DNA of 64,000 nt from an uncultured Phascolarctobacterium sp. (GTDB lineage: Bacteria; Bacillota; Negativicutes; Acidaminococcales; Acidaminococcaceae), in NCBI GenBank assembly GCA_900544795.1, contig UQWM01000006.1:39269-103268 (forward strand), written 5' to 3'. Positions 23,832-31,772 of this stretch are shown piece by piece (the first letter of the stretch is position 1; every line of letters begins with the position of its first letter). Below the pieces are notes generated by a model, which made no database searches, had not been told where the DNA came from, and was given only the letters and a program-made list of their open reading frames with translations. The position numbers and the translations under genes were made by a program.

Positions 23832-24434
23832 ATGAGTAAAGATTTTTTAGTAGCTGATTTTGAGTTTACCCAATACACCAAACGTATGGGACGGCCGCGC
23901 GGCTTTTTTTCAGAGATCATCGAGATCGGCGCGGTGAAGATAGATGGCACGGAGCTGGTTGTTACTGGTAGCATCCAAAATTTTGTGCGGCCGCATTTTT
24001 ATCCCAAGCAGGCAAAAGAGGGTATGGATTTTTGCATGATCACCGAGCAGGATATGAAGCAGGCGATAGAGTTTAGCGAGATGCTGGCAAAAATGAGCGC
24101 TTTGTATGTGCCGGGGCAGACGTATTTTGTGGCTTGGGGCGAAGAGGATTACAAGGTTGTGGCGGAAGGCTGCAAACGCCATAAGCTGGACAACCCACTG
24201 TTGCTGGAGGATTATTTGGATTTGGCCGCTGCCTATAAGCTGATGAAAGGCGACAGCTACACTACCGGCCTGCGCAAGGCGACAGAAGAGCAGAACGTGG
24301 ATACAGGCGGACTGTGGCATACAGCCTACGACGATGCCGCCAACACTGGCAAGCTGCTGGTGAAACTGCTTGCTAACGGCTGGAAGCCGGAGGATTATTT
24401 CGCCGCTGTGGCCGAGCTGCAAAATAAACAGTAA
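23832..24434 (+). CDS. DEDD-type 3'-5' exonuclease family protein
   Basis: A 200-residue protein of the RNase T/exonuclease superfamily. The four acidic residues are visible: VADFEFTQY (Asp and Glu near residues 8-10), a central Asp in WGEEDYKVV or YLDLAAAY, and HTAYDDAANTGKLL (His plus Asp near residue 160-165), the DEDDh pattern. KapD-like sporulation inhibitor and ExoX-like proteins have this size. The substrate (RNA or DNA) cannot be told. A TATAAT at 23795-23800 lies upstream, and a terminator follows. Confidence 0.82.
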   Translation: MSKDFLVADFEFTQYTKRMGRPRGFFSEIIEIGAVKIDGTELVVTGSIQNFVRPHFYPKQAKEGMDFCMITEQDMKQAIEFSEMLAKMSALYVPGQTYFVAWGEEDYKVVAEGCKRHKLDNPLLLEDYLDLAAAYKLMKGDSYTTGLRKATEEQNVDTGGLWHTAYDDAANTGKLLVKLLANGWKPEDYFAAVAELQNKQ

Positions 24435-24455
24435 TAAACAATTTGGAAATAAATA

Positions 24456-24495
24456 AAAGCTTCGCTGCAGGATGGACCTGACGGCGAAGCTTTTT
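24456..24495. terminator. Terminator between converging exonuclease and panF genes
   Basis: Stem AAAAGCTTCGC (24456-24466) and GCGAAGCTTTTT (24484-24495) with a T run. The left arm is A-rich, so it can also serve the leftward panF transcript. Confidence 0.82.
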
Positions 24496-24512
24496 TATTG
24501 GTATATTTATTA

Positions 24513-26009
24513 TCAGTCGTGATATTTTTCGGGGAAGAAGATGCGTAAAACCTGCTCGTCGCTGCTTTTGCCCAACGCGTTGCCGATAAGGAAGAAGATA
24601 AGCGAGGCGCCGATACCGATAACGATTTGGTGCAGGTCGAAGAATTTGATTTGGAGCGCCATGGTGGTGCAGTAGGCGATAACGCCACCAGCCATAGCGA
24701 AGATAGCGCCGGTACGGTTGGCTTTTTTCCAGAACAGGCCGAAAATCAGCACCCAGAAGAAGGCTGTTTCAAGACCGCCAAAGGCGAACATATTGATTTT
24801 CCAGATAACGCTGGGCGGCGCGATGGCGATGACATAGACACCTAGGCCCAGAATAATAGTAGTCGCCATACTGAACAGACGGACGGTATTGTTGTTGACT
24901 TCCTTGTTGCGTTTGGAACATTCGTTCATATAAACATCTTTGATGATGGCTGAGGACGATGCCAAAAGCAGGGAAGAAACGGTGGAGATAGTTGCCGCTA
25001 TCGGGCCGATGATGGTGATACCTGCCCAGAAGGGGTCCATACTGTTGATGATGGTAAGCGGCGTGATATTATCGACGCTGCCGCCGTAAGCCTGTAGGGT
25101 ATCGGTGAGCACACCTTTAGAGAGTACGCCGATCCAGGTAGCGATCAGGGTCATGGCGCCGATAACTACGGTGCCGATGATCATGGCGTTATGCAGTGCT
25201 TTGGTGTTTTTGTAGCTGATGCCGCGTACTACAGATTGAGGTAGGGCCAGCGTACAAACGCCTACCAGCAGCCACTGGCTGATATAGAGCGAGATGGGCA
25301 TTTTGCCATTGGAAAGCGGCTCCAGCATCTCGGGATGGTTAGTTTGGATATTAGTCATGATCTTTTCGTAGCCGCCTCCTGTTTCCAGCATAGAGAAGAA
25401 CAGGATAAACAGGCCGATGATCATGGCGACAGCACAGATAGCATCAGTGATAGCGACGCCTTTAAAACCGCCGATAGTGGTGTAAAAAACGACGATCAGG
25501 CCAAAGAGCGTTAGCCCTGTAACGTAGGAAAAGCCGGTAACGGCCTCAAAAAGTTTGGCCGCGCCCACGAACTGGGCCACCATCGTAGCGCAGAAAAAGG
25601 CCACGATTACCAAAGCTGAGATATTAGCCAGGAGGTCGGATTGATAGCGGCTGCGGATAACGTCGACTACGGTAACGGCGTCTATGCGGCGCGAGACCAT
25701 AGCGATTTTTTTACCAAAAACGCCCAGTACCAAAAAAATAACGACTACCTGAACTATTGCCATATACAGCCAGCCATAGCCGATAGACCATGCCATACCA
25801 GGGCCGCCAACGAAGGTGCTGACTGAGCTGTAGGTAGCGACGGTAGTCATGGCCAGCACAAAGCCGCCCAGGCTGCGTCCGCCGATAAAGTAATCCTTAG
25901 CGAAGTTTTGCTGACGGTCGCTGCGGGAAGACCGCTGCACAAAAAAACTGATGCCCAGCATAAAGATGAGGAATAAAAACACAGGCCACAGATGCAGGAA
26001 GTTACCCAT
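24513..26009 (-). CDS. panF: Sodium/pantothenate symporter
   Basis: A 498-residue SSS-family sodium symporter with about 13 transmembrane helices. The region FAKDYFIGGRSLGGFVLAMTT followed by YSSVSTFVGGPGMAW, and the YVTGLTLFGLIVVFYTTIGGF and APPSVIWKINMFAFGGLETAFF segments, are characteristic of PanF, which imports vitamin B5 for coenzyme A synthesis. ATG 26009 is preferred to 26018 because AGGAGG is 9 bases upstream. It overlaps the YhdT gene by 8 bases, the standard yhdT-panF pair. Confidence 0.92.
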   Translation of the reverse strand: MGNFLHLWPVFLFLIFMLGISFFVQRSSRSDRQQNFAKDYFIGGRSLGGFVLAMTTVATYSSVSTFVGGPGMAWSIGYGWLYMAIVQVVVIFLVLGVFGKKIAMVSRRIDAVTVVDVIRSRYQSDLLANISALVIVAFFCATMVAQFVGAAKLFEAVTGFSYVTGLTLFGLIVVFYTTIGGFKGVAITDAICAVAMIIGLFILFFSMLETGGGYEKIMTNIQTNHPEMLEPLSNGKMPISLYISQWLLVGVCTLALPQSVVRGISYKNTKALHNAMIIGTVVIGAMTLIATWIGVLSKGVLTDTLQAYGGSVDNITPLTIINSMDPFWAGITIIGPIAATISTVSSLLLASSSAIIKDVYMNECSKRNKEVNNNTVRLFSMATTIILGLGVYVIAIAPPSVIWKINMFAFGGLETAFFWVLIFGLFWKKANRTGAIFAMAGGVIAYCTTMALQIKFFDLHQIVIGIGASLIFFLIGNALGKSSDEQVLRIFFPEKYHD

Positions 26010-26262
26010 GGAGCTCATCCTCCTTGTCGTCTAAGTCCATATCCTTAAAGATATAGTTAGCGAGGATTACGGAAACGGCGATGGCAAACAGCCAGGTACC
26101 GATGCAGCCCGCCCAGACCCAAAGGGGAGTCTGGAAGAACTCTATTTTGACACCCGACAGGCCGAAGCCGGCGACGCACCAAAAGATGATAACAATAAGA
26201 AGGGCTAACCAGGTGGCATTTGCTTCCCGATTAGCCTGTTTGAATTTTTCTTTACGATTCAT
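26002..26262 (-). CDS. YhdT family small membrane protein (DUF997), PanF partner
   Basis: An 86-residue protein with two hydrophobic helices (about residues 17-37 and 46-70), an N-terminal NRKEKFKQANREANATW pattern and an acidic tail. This matches the YhdT/DUF997 family nearly always encoded just before panF. It may help assembly or activity of the symporter; this is inference from linkage. GAAGGAG precedes the ATG. Confidence 0.9.
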   Translation of the reverse strand: MNRKEKFKQANREANATWLALLIVIIFWCVAGFGLSGVKIEFFQTPLWVWAGCIGTWLFAIAVSVILANYIFKDMDLDDKEDELHG

Positions 26263-26463
26263 TTTTTCTCCTTCTGCAGTATCGGCCAGAATAAAAACAT
26301 TGAGCGGTCCGGTCTGCGGGATTTATCGCTATTATTGTACCACATTTTTACTATTTGCCAAGATATTTATCGGAAAAAGTGACTGTTTTTTCGCAGCAAA
26401 CGACTATCAAAACGTATGGGCAAAGGTTAAGCGTACAACGAATAAAAAAAGTGTTTGTATGTC

Positions 26464-26490
26464 TTGTGGGGGGTACTCTTGTGCTATAAT
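26464..26490 (+). promoter_or_regulatory. Promoter for the 73-residue protein
   Basis: TTGTGG (26464-26469) and TATAAT (26485-26490), spacer 15 bases. The start codon is at 26518. Confidence 0.6.
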
Positions 26491-26517
26491 GAGGACATAG
26501 CGGAACGGAGGGAGAAA

Positions 26518-26739
26518 ATGCTGTATAAAAAGGTAACTTCCCGCGATAATAAATGGTTCTTCCTGCTGCGTTACAGTGATTTAAAGAACGGACTGGAGAT
26601 GTGGAGCACACGCAATATGCACTGGCAGTATTTTGATTATCATCAAAGCAGAAGCTTGCATGGTATCTTAGGTGACCACGAGTTGTGCGTGGATATTACT
26701 GAGGCAGAAGCGGAACAGATCATTAAAGAGCATCGTTGA
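26518..26739 (+). CDS. Hypothetical 73-residue protein
   Basis: Not recognised. It is aromatic-rich in its first half (KWFFLLRYSDL, MHWQYFDYH) and acidic-helical at the end (DITEAEAEQIIKEH). There is no signal peptide or membrane helix. ATG 26518 has an excellent GGAGGGAG site; the longer frame beginning at 26455 starts upstream of the promoter -10 box and is unlikely. Its own promoter and terminator make it a monocistronic unit. Confidence 0.75.
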   Translation: MLYKKVTSRDNKWFFLLRYSDLKNGLEMWSTRNMHWQYFDYHQSRSLHGILGDHELCVDITEAEAEQIIKEHR

Positions 26740-26773
26740 AAAGAGCTGGCTTACTAAGCAAGCTCTTTTTTTA
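26738..26773 (+). terminator. Intrinsic terminator
   Basis: AAAAGAGCT / AGCTCTTTT stem with additional pairing of GC within the loop, followed by a T run (TTTTTTTATTT). Confidence 0.8.
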
Positions 26774-26782
26774 TTTGTAAAA

Positions 26783-26812
26783 GTGACGCTGTTGGCAGGG
26801 CGGTGTTATAAT
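26783..26812 (+). promoter_or_regulatory. Promoter of the PepT-like gene
   Basis: GTGACG (26783-26788) and TATAAT (26807-26812) with an 18-base spacer. Transcription would begin near 26819, which argues against translation from ATG 26824 and for GTG 26845. Confidence 0.7.
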
Positions 26813-26844
26813 GGTAGTATCTTATGATTTGCGAGGTAGTAGCT

Positions 26845-27969
26845 GTGATCAACGAAACGAGAATATTGAACGAATTTATAGAACTGGTAAGCGTGCCTTG
26901 CCCCAGTAAGGATGAAAAAGCCGAGGCCGATCTGCTGGTGCAGAAGCTGCGGGCCATGGAGCTGGAAGTGAAGGTGGACGATGCCGGCAGCAAGATAGAT
27001 GGGACGACCGGCAACGTGTGGGCTTTTTTGCCAGGCAATGTAGAAGGCGCTACCAGATTGTTTTTTGAAGCACATATGGATTCAGTGCCGCCGACTACTG
27101 GTACGAAGGTAGTGCGCAAGGATGGCGTGCTGCACTCAGATGGCACTACTACTTTAGGCGGTGACGATAAGGTTGGCATTGCGGCTGCGCTGGAAGCGGT
27201 GCGAACGGTACAGGAACAAAACATCCCCCACGGCGATATCCAGCTGTGCTTTACTATTGCCGAAGAGATCGGCTGTCTGGGTGTGGTCAATCTTGACCCA
27301 CAGGATATCAAAGCCGACATCGGTTACTGCCTTGACATTGGTGGTGCGCCGGGTATTGTTACTAATTCGGCGCCACGGCTGTTCGATATTTATTTTACGG
27401 TCAAAGGCAAATCGGCCCACGCCGGTATCGAGCCGGAAAAAGGTATTAATGCCATTATGTTGGCTGCCCAAGCCCTGACTGCATTACCGGCTTATGGACG
27501 CCTGGATGAAGAAACTACATTAAATATAGGCCAGATCGAGGGCGGAGCCGCTACCAATATAGTGGCGGAGCAGGCTAAATTTGTTATTGATATGCGTTGT
27601 ATGGATCCGGAGAAGCTGGAACGGTTAAAGGACGCTACTATTAAAACCATCCGCGACGTGGTGGAATCCGGCGGCGGAGCACTGGAAGCCTATCCGGTGG
27701 AAGGCAGCCCGGCAGTACATGTGGCGGCTGACCATGCGGCCGTATTGCTGGCAAAGCAGGCAGCCAAAAACCTTAACCTGCCATTTGAGCTTACTAATAC
27801 CGGCGGTTGCAGCGACGGTAACTTTTTGTGCGGTTACGGCCTGCCTTGCGTGTTACTGGCGACTGGTATGAGCAAGGTCCATACTACGGAAGAGTTTCTG
27901 CGCGAGTGTGATTTGTACGACTGTGCCCGCTGGGTGACCGAGATCATTCGTATTACGGGTCAAAAATAA
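26845..27969 (+). CDS. PepT-like M20 family metallopeptidase
   Basis: A 374-residue zinc exopeptidase related to tripeptidase PepT (PepT-like M20 subfamily). Metal and catalytic motifs: EAHMDSVPP (His, Asp), LGGDDKVGIAAALE, TIAEEIGCLG (catalytic Glu pair), YCLDIGG, and the C-terminal HTTEEF. The dimerisation domain is at about residues 175-285 (KSAHAGIEPEKG). GTG 26845 with GAGG upstream is favoured. It likely releases N-terminal residues from short peptides in the cytoplasm, useful for an amino-acid-using anaerobe. Monocistronic. Confidence 0.9.
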   Translation: MINETRILNEFIELVSVPCPSKDEKAEADLLVQKLRAMELEVKVDDAGSKIDGTTGNVWAFLPGNVEGATRLFFEAHMDSVPPTTGTKVVRKDGVLHSDGTTTLGGDDKVGIAAALEAVRTVQEQNIPHGDIQLCFTIAEEIGCLGVVNLDPQDIKADIGYCLDIGGAPGIVTNSAPRLFDIYFTVKGKSAHAGIEPEKGINAIMLAAQALTALPAYGRLDEETTLNIGQIEGGAATNIVAEQAKFVIDMRCMDPEKLERLKDATIKTIRDVVESGGGALEAYPVEGSPAVHVAADHAAVLLAKQAAKNLNLPFELTNTGGCSDGNFLCGYGLPCVLLATGMSKVHTTEEFLRECDLYDCARWVTEIIRITGQK

Positions 27970-28042
27970 AAGCGTGCTGTTTTAAAGAATGCTGCTTAAA
28001 AAAACAAAAAATTACATTTAAAAAGAAAAATCTGAATTAATG

Positions 28043-28071
28043 TTGACTTTGTGTAAAAGTGCGAATATAAT
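28043..28071 (+). promoter_or_regulatory. Consensus promoter of candidate small RNA
   Basis: TTGACT (28043-28048), 17-base spacer, TATAAT (28066-28071). No coding frame or ribosome site follows before the terminator at 28121-28150. Confidence 0.85.
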
Positions 28072-28077
28072 TAATAA

Positions 28078-28149
28078 TGCCGAAAGTTTTGGGTGTCCTC
28101 CTGAAATACTTGGCAGTGGAGCCGTAAGCTTTTGCTTACGGCTTTTTTT
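28078..28149 (+). ncRNA. Candidate small RNA of about 72 nt with an anti-Shine-Dalgarno loop
   Basis: A complete transcription unit with no gene: near-perfect promoter just upstream, and a 9-bp stem terminator GCCGTAAGC / GCTTACGGC with TTTT loop and seven T at 28121-28149. The 5' half folds as GCC-(GA)-AAGU paired with ACUUGGC (28079-28087 with 28108-28114), leaving a 20-base loop that displays UCCUCCU (28096-28102), the complement of AGGAGGA. That is the layout of small RNAs that block ribosome binding sites. It does not match T-box, TPP, SRP RNA or 6S features I know. Confidence 0.7.
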
Positions 28150-28201
28150 ATATGCGGCCGTGGTCAAGTGAAGAAACGTGGTGTATACTTTGTCTTGTTC
28201 A

Positions 28202-28230
28202 TTGACTTTCGCTGCTAATTTTTATATAAT
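28202..28230 (+). promoter_or_regulatory. alaS promoter
   Basis: TTGACT (28202-28207), 17 bases, TATAAT (28225-28230). It lies downstream of the small RNA terminator, so alaS has its own start with a leader of about 37 bases and no room for a T-box. Confidence 0.85.
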
Positions 28231-28273
28231 TTTTTATTATGATGTTTCGACTTAAAGGAGCGATAAAAAGATT

Positions 28274-30898
28274 ATGAAGTACATGACTGGTAATGAAATT
28301 CGTGAGAAATTTTTAAAGTTCTTCGAAGATAGAGGACATTTGATCCTGCCCAGCGCGTCTCTCATTCCTCAGGATGATCCGACGCTGCTTTTGATTGGCG
28401 CCGGTATGGCTCCGTTCAAACCGTTTTTTACAGGTAAAATGCAGCCGCCTTCTCCGCGTGTGGCAACTTGCCAAAAATGCGTGCGTACGGGCGATATCGA
28501 AAATGTTGGCCGCACTGCCCGCCACCATACTTATTTTGAAATGCTGGGTAATTTTTCTTTTGGCGATTACTTCAAAAAAGAGATCATCCCATGGAGTTGG
28601 GAGTTTATAACTAAAGATCTGGGCATCCCTGCTGATAAGCTGTGGATCACTATCCATACCGAAGACGACGAAGCTTTCGACATTTGGCATAATGTTGTCG
28701 GCCTGCCCGAAGAACGCATCGTCCGTTTGGAAGAAAACTTCTGGGAGATCGGCAGCGGCCCCTGCGGCCCCTGCTCCGAGATCCATGTTGACCTGGGTGA
28801 AGAACGCGGCTGCGGCGAACCGACTTGTGCGGTAGGCTGCGACTGCGACCGTTTCCTGGAGATCTGGAATCTGGTATTTACCCAATATAATCAAAACGAC
28901 GATGGAACTTACACGCCGCTGGCAAACAAAAACATTGATACCGGCGCCGGTCTTGAGCGTCTGGCTTCTGTGCTGCAAGGCAAACCGTCTAATTTTGAAA
29001 CCGACCTGATCTTCCCGATCATCGAATATGCTGCCAAGGTTGCCAATGTGAAATATGGCAGTGATAAAAAGACCGATATTTCCTTGAAGGTGATCGCCGA
29101 CCATGCCCGCAGCATGACCTTTATGATCGCCGATGGTATTTTACCATCTAATGAAGGTCGGGGTTATGTATTGCGCCGTATTTTGCGCCGTGCCGTCCGT
29201 CACGGTCGCCTGATCGGTATCGACCAGATGTTTTTGGCCGGTGCTGTCGACGTGGTTATCGAAATGTACGGCCACGTTTATCCGAATCTTGTGGAAAAAC
29301 GCGAATATGTGCAAAAAGTCATCGAGATGGAAGAAACCAGTTTCCTGCGCACTTTACGCCAGGGCAGCGAACTGCTGAGCGAAGAGATCGCCAGATTGGA
29401 GGCTACCGGTACTACCGTGCTTGACGGTGCGACTGCTTTCAAACTGAACGATACCTTTGGTTTCCCGTGGGAACTGACTGCGGAAATTTTGGAAGAACAC
29501 GCTATGACGATGGATAAAGAAGGTTTTGACGCGGCGCTGGAGGTTCAGCGCACTATGGCTCGCGAAGCCCGTGACGATAAAGCCGGAATTCCTGTGATCT
29601 ATAATACCCGTGGCATCGATATTGCTGCCTTGAAGGTAGACGAAGCTGCGAGCGCAGGCAAGATCGTAATGCTGTACCCGGCTGACGATGCTCAGCCTAC
29701 AACAAGTGCTGAAGACGGCAAAAACGTTGCCGTGATTTTAGACGTTACTGCATTCCATGCCGAAGGCGGCGGACAATTGGGCGATTTGGGCCGCATTACC
29801 GCACCGACAGGCGTGATCGAAGTTGAAAATACCAAAAAACTGCCTGATGGCGCCACCATTCACATTGGCCGCGTGGTTGAAGGCACTGTAAGCGTTGGCG
29901 ATGCAGTAACTTACGAGGTGAACAGCTGCCGTAAGGGCGATATCGCCCGCAACCATACTGCTACCCATCTGCTACACGCAGCGTTGAAATCAGTTTTAGG
30001 CGGCCACGTCAATCAGGCTGGCAGCTATGTTGGCCCCGACCGTCTGCGTTTTGACTTCTCGCACTTCTCGCCGGTAACGGAAGAAGAGTTGAGCCGTGTC
30101 GAGGCGATAGTAAACGAAGAGATTTTAGCGGCTAAAGGCGTTGCTGTTGAAGAGCTGCCGATCGAAGAAGCTAAAAAACGTGGTGCTATGGCGCTGTTTG
30201 GCGAAAAATATGGCGATATCGTCCGTGTAGTCACTGTACCGGGCTTCTCGATGGAATTCTGCGGCGGCGTCCATGTCAGTAACACTGCTCAAATTGGCAT
30301 GTTTAAAATAATTTCCGAATCCAGCACCGGTGCAGGCGTACGCCGTATCGAAGCTGTGACCGGCCACGGCGCTGTAGCCCATGTCAACGAGATGGAAACT
30401 ATGGTAAAAGGCTTAGCAGGCAGTTTAAAATGCCGTGTAACTGACGTGCCGGCACGCCTGACTGCTTTGCAGGGCGAGCTGAAAGCAGTTGAGCAGAAAG
30501 CGGCAGAATTGGCGGCTAAGATCGCTAAGGCACAGGTCAGCGATGTAGACAGTCAGATCCGTGATATCAAAGGCATCAAAGCCCTGGTGCAGCAAGTCAG
30601 CGTCGACAATATCGAAGCTATGCGTAATTTGGGCGACCAGATGCGCGACAAAGTAGGCGGTGTAGTTGTTTTGGCATCCGTGTTCGACGATGGCAAGATC
30701 AGTATTCTGACGATGGCAACTAAAGATGCTGTTGCTAAAGGCATCCATGCCGGCAACATCGTTAAAGAAGTAGCCAGGATCTGTGGCGGCGGCGGTGGCG
30801 GTCGTCCTGATATGGCGCAGGCTGGCGGTAAAGACGCTGCTAAGCTGGGCGAGGCTTTGGAAGCTGCCTGGGGAGTTATTGAAGGTCAGATCAAATAA
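28274..30898 (+). CDS. alaS: Alanyl-tRNA synthetase
   Basis: An 874-residue class II synthetase that charges tRNA-Ala. The N-terminal catalytic core starts EIREKFLKFFEDRGH, with PSASLIPQDDPTLL, motif 2 region RHHTYFEMLGNFSFGDYF and GAGLERLASVLQG. The editing domain contains the zinc motif HTATHLLHAAL and the later CGGVHV. The C-terminal C-Ala domain holds the GGGGGGRPDMAQAGG motif. Full family length. First gene of a Firmicutes-type cluster with ireB and ruvX. Confidence 0.98.
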   Translation: MKYMTGNEIREKFLKFFEDRGHLILPSASLIPQDDPTLLLIGAGMAPFKPFFTGKMQPPSPRVATCQKCVRTGDIENVGRTARHHTYFEMLGNFSFGDYFKKEIIPWSWEFITKDLGIPADKLWITIHTEDDEAFDIWHNVVGLPEERIVRLEENFWEIGSGPCGPCSEIHVDLGEERGCGEPTCAVGCDCDRFLEIWNLVFTQYNQNDDGTYTPLANKNIDTGAGLERLASVLQGKPSNFETDLIFPIIEYAAKVANVKYGSDKKTDISLKVIADHARSMTFMIADGILPSNEGRGYVLRRILRRAVRHGRLIGIDQMFLAGAVDVVIEMYGHVYPNLVEKREYVQKVIEMEETSFLRTLRQGSELLSEEIARLEATGTTVLDGATAFKLNDTFGFPWELTAEILEEHAMTMDKEGFDAALEVQRTMAREARDDKAGIPVIYNTRGIDIAALKVDEAASAGKIVMLYPADDAQPTTSAEDGKNVAVILDVTAFHAEGGGQLGDLGRITAPTGVIEVENTKKLPDGATIHIGRVVEGTVSVGDAVTYEVNSCRKGDIARNHTATHLLHAALKSVLGGHVNQAGSYVGPDRLRFDFSHFSPVTEEELSRVEAIVNEEILAAKGVAVEELPIEEAKKRGAMALFGEKYGDIVRVVTVPGFSMEFCGGVHVSNTAQIGMFKIISESSTGAGVRRIEAVTGHGAVAHVNEMETMVKGLAGSLKCRVTDVPARLTALQGELKAVEQKAAELAAKIAKAQVSDVDSQIRDIKGIKALVQQVSVDNIEAMRNLGDQMRDKVGGVVVLASVFDDGKISILTMATKDAVAKGIHAGNIVKEVARICGGGGGGRPDMAQAGGKDAAKLGEALEAAWGVIEGQIK

Positions 30899-30915
30899 CA
30901 GATTCATAAAATTTT

Positions 30916-30945
30916 AAAGGCCGAGAGTGATCTCGGCCTTTATTT
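30916..30945 (+). terminator. Intrinsic terminator after alaS
   Basis: AAAGGCCGAGA / TCTCGGCCTTT stem, GTGA loop, then ATTTAT. Confidence 0.82.
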
Positions 30946-31059
30946 ATACAAGTTCACAGTTATTTTATATTTTTTTGCTACAAGGTATGCTACAATAGTA
31001 GTACATCTGTAAATAGAATTTATTTTTGTGAATTTGCAGTTAAAAAGGAGGGATCAACG

Positions 31060-31320
31060 ATGACTCAGGTATCGCAGGAAACAATGATGTTTAAGCGTAA
31101 CAATGAAAATAAAGAAGTGGCACAGGTTATCAGCGAGGTTTGCAAGGCGCTGGAGGCAAAGGGCTACAATCCTATCGACCAGCTCGTAGGCTATCTGCTC
31201 AGCGGTGATCCTACATATATCACCAGCCACGACGACGCCCGCACCAAGCTGCGCCGTTTTGAACGCTATGAACTTATCGAAGAGCTGGTAGTTAAGTATT
31301 TGGAAAAAAACGCAAAATAA
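31060..31320 (+). CDS. ireB: IreB family regulatory phosphoprotein (DUF965/UPF0297)
   Basis: An 86-residue protein matching the IreB/UPF0297 family: QETMMFK at the N-terminus, KALEAKGYNPIDQLVGYLLSGDPTYITSH in the middle and LIEELVVKYL at the end. IreB is a substrate of the PASTA kinase IreK in enterococci and affects cell-wall stress resistance. AAAGGAGGGATC precedes the ATG, and ruvX starts 19 bases downstream. The threonines that become phosphorylated in Enterococcus lie in the N-terminal part; here candidates are Thr2 and Thr8. Confidence 0.93.
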   Translation: MTQVSQETMMFKRNNENKEVAQVISEVCKALEAKGYNPIDQLVGYLLSGDPTYITSHDDARTKLRRFERYELIEELVVKYLEKNAK

Positions 31321-31339
31321 AATGGGGAGAGCTGCTTAG

Positions 31340-31768
31340 ATGAGAAGTATGTCTCTGGATGTCGGCACGCGTACTATCGGCGTGGCCGCCAGTGATTTGA
31401 TGGGGATGATCGCCAACGGGGTGGAAACTATCCGCCGCACCAGTGAAGAACGCGATCTGCAGCGTATCGGCGAGTTGATCGACGAATACGAGGTAGACAC
31501 GATGGTGGTGGGTTATCCTAAAAATATGAACGGCAGCATCGGCGAGCGCGCACAAAGCTGCGAGGCTTTGGCCCAAGTTATTGGCGCCAGGTTCCCGCAG
31601 CTTAAGATTGTCTTATGGGACGAGCGACTTTCGACCGTTGCCGCTGAAAAAGTTTTGATAGACGCAGACCTGCGCCGCAGCAAACGCAAAAAAGTCATCG
31701 ATATGATGGCGGCCGTAGTGATTCTGCAAAACTATCTGGATAGTCCACAAAGTAAAAGGACGGAATGA
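31340..31768 (+). CDS. ruvX: RuvX/YqgF family Holliday junction resolvase-like protein
   Basis: A 142-residue RNase H-fold nuclease. Motifs: LDVGTRTIGVAASD (first Asp), VVGYPKNMNGSIGERAQ, WDERLSTVAAEKVL (Glu) and KVIDMMAAVVILQNYLD (last Asp). Members process the 5' end of pre-16S rRNA in E. coli and were proposed as Holliday junction resolvases. It follows ireB as in most Firmicutes, and the AsmA-like gene starts 5 bases after it. Confidence 0.95.
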   Translation: MRSMSLDVGTRTIGVAASDLMGMIANGVETIRRTSEERDLQRIGELIDEYEVDTMVVGYPKNMNGSIGERAQSCEALAQVIGARFPQLKIVLWDERLSTVAAEKVLIDADLRRSKRKKVIDMMAAVVILQNYLDSPQSKRTE

Positions 31769-31772
31769 AGGT

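Noticed and set aside
26824..26844. ATG 26824 as start of the PepT-like gene
   Set aside because: It lies about 5 bases after the predicted transcription start, while GTG 26845 has a well-placed GAGG.
28230..28273. T-box leader for alaS
   Set aside because: The alaS leader after its promoter is only about 37 bases, and the terminator upstream belongs to a separate unit; no T-box sequence (GGTGGNACC) is present.
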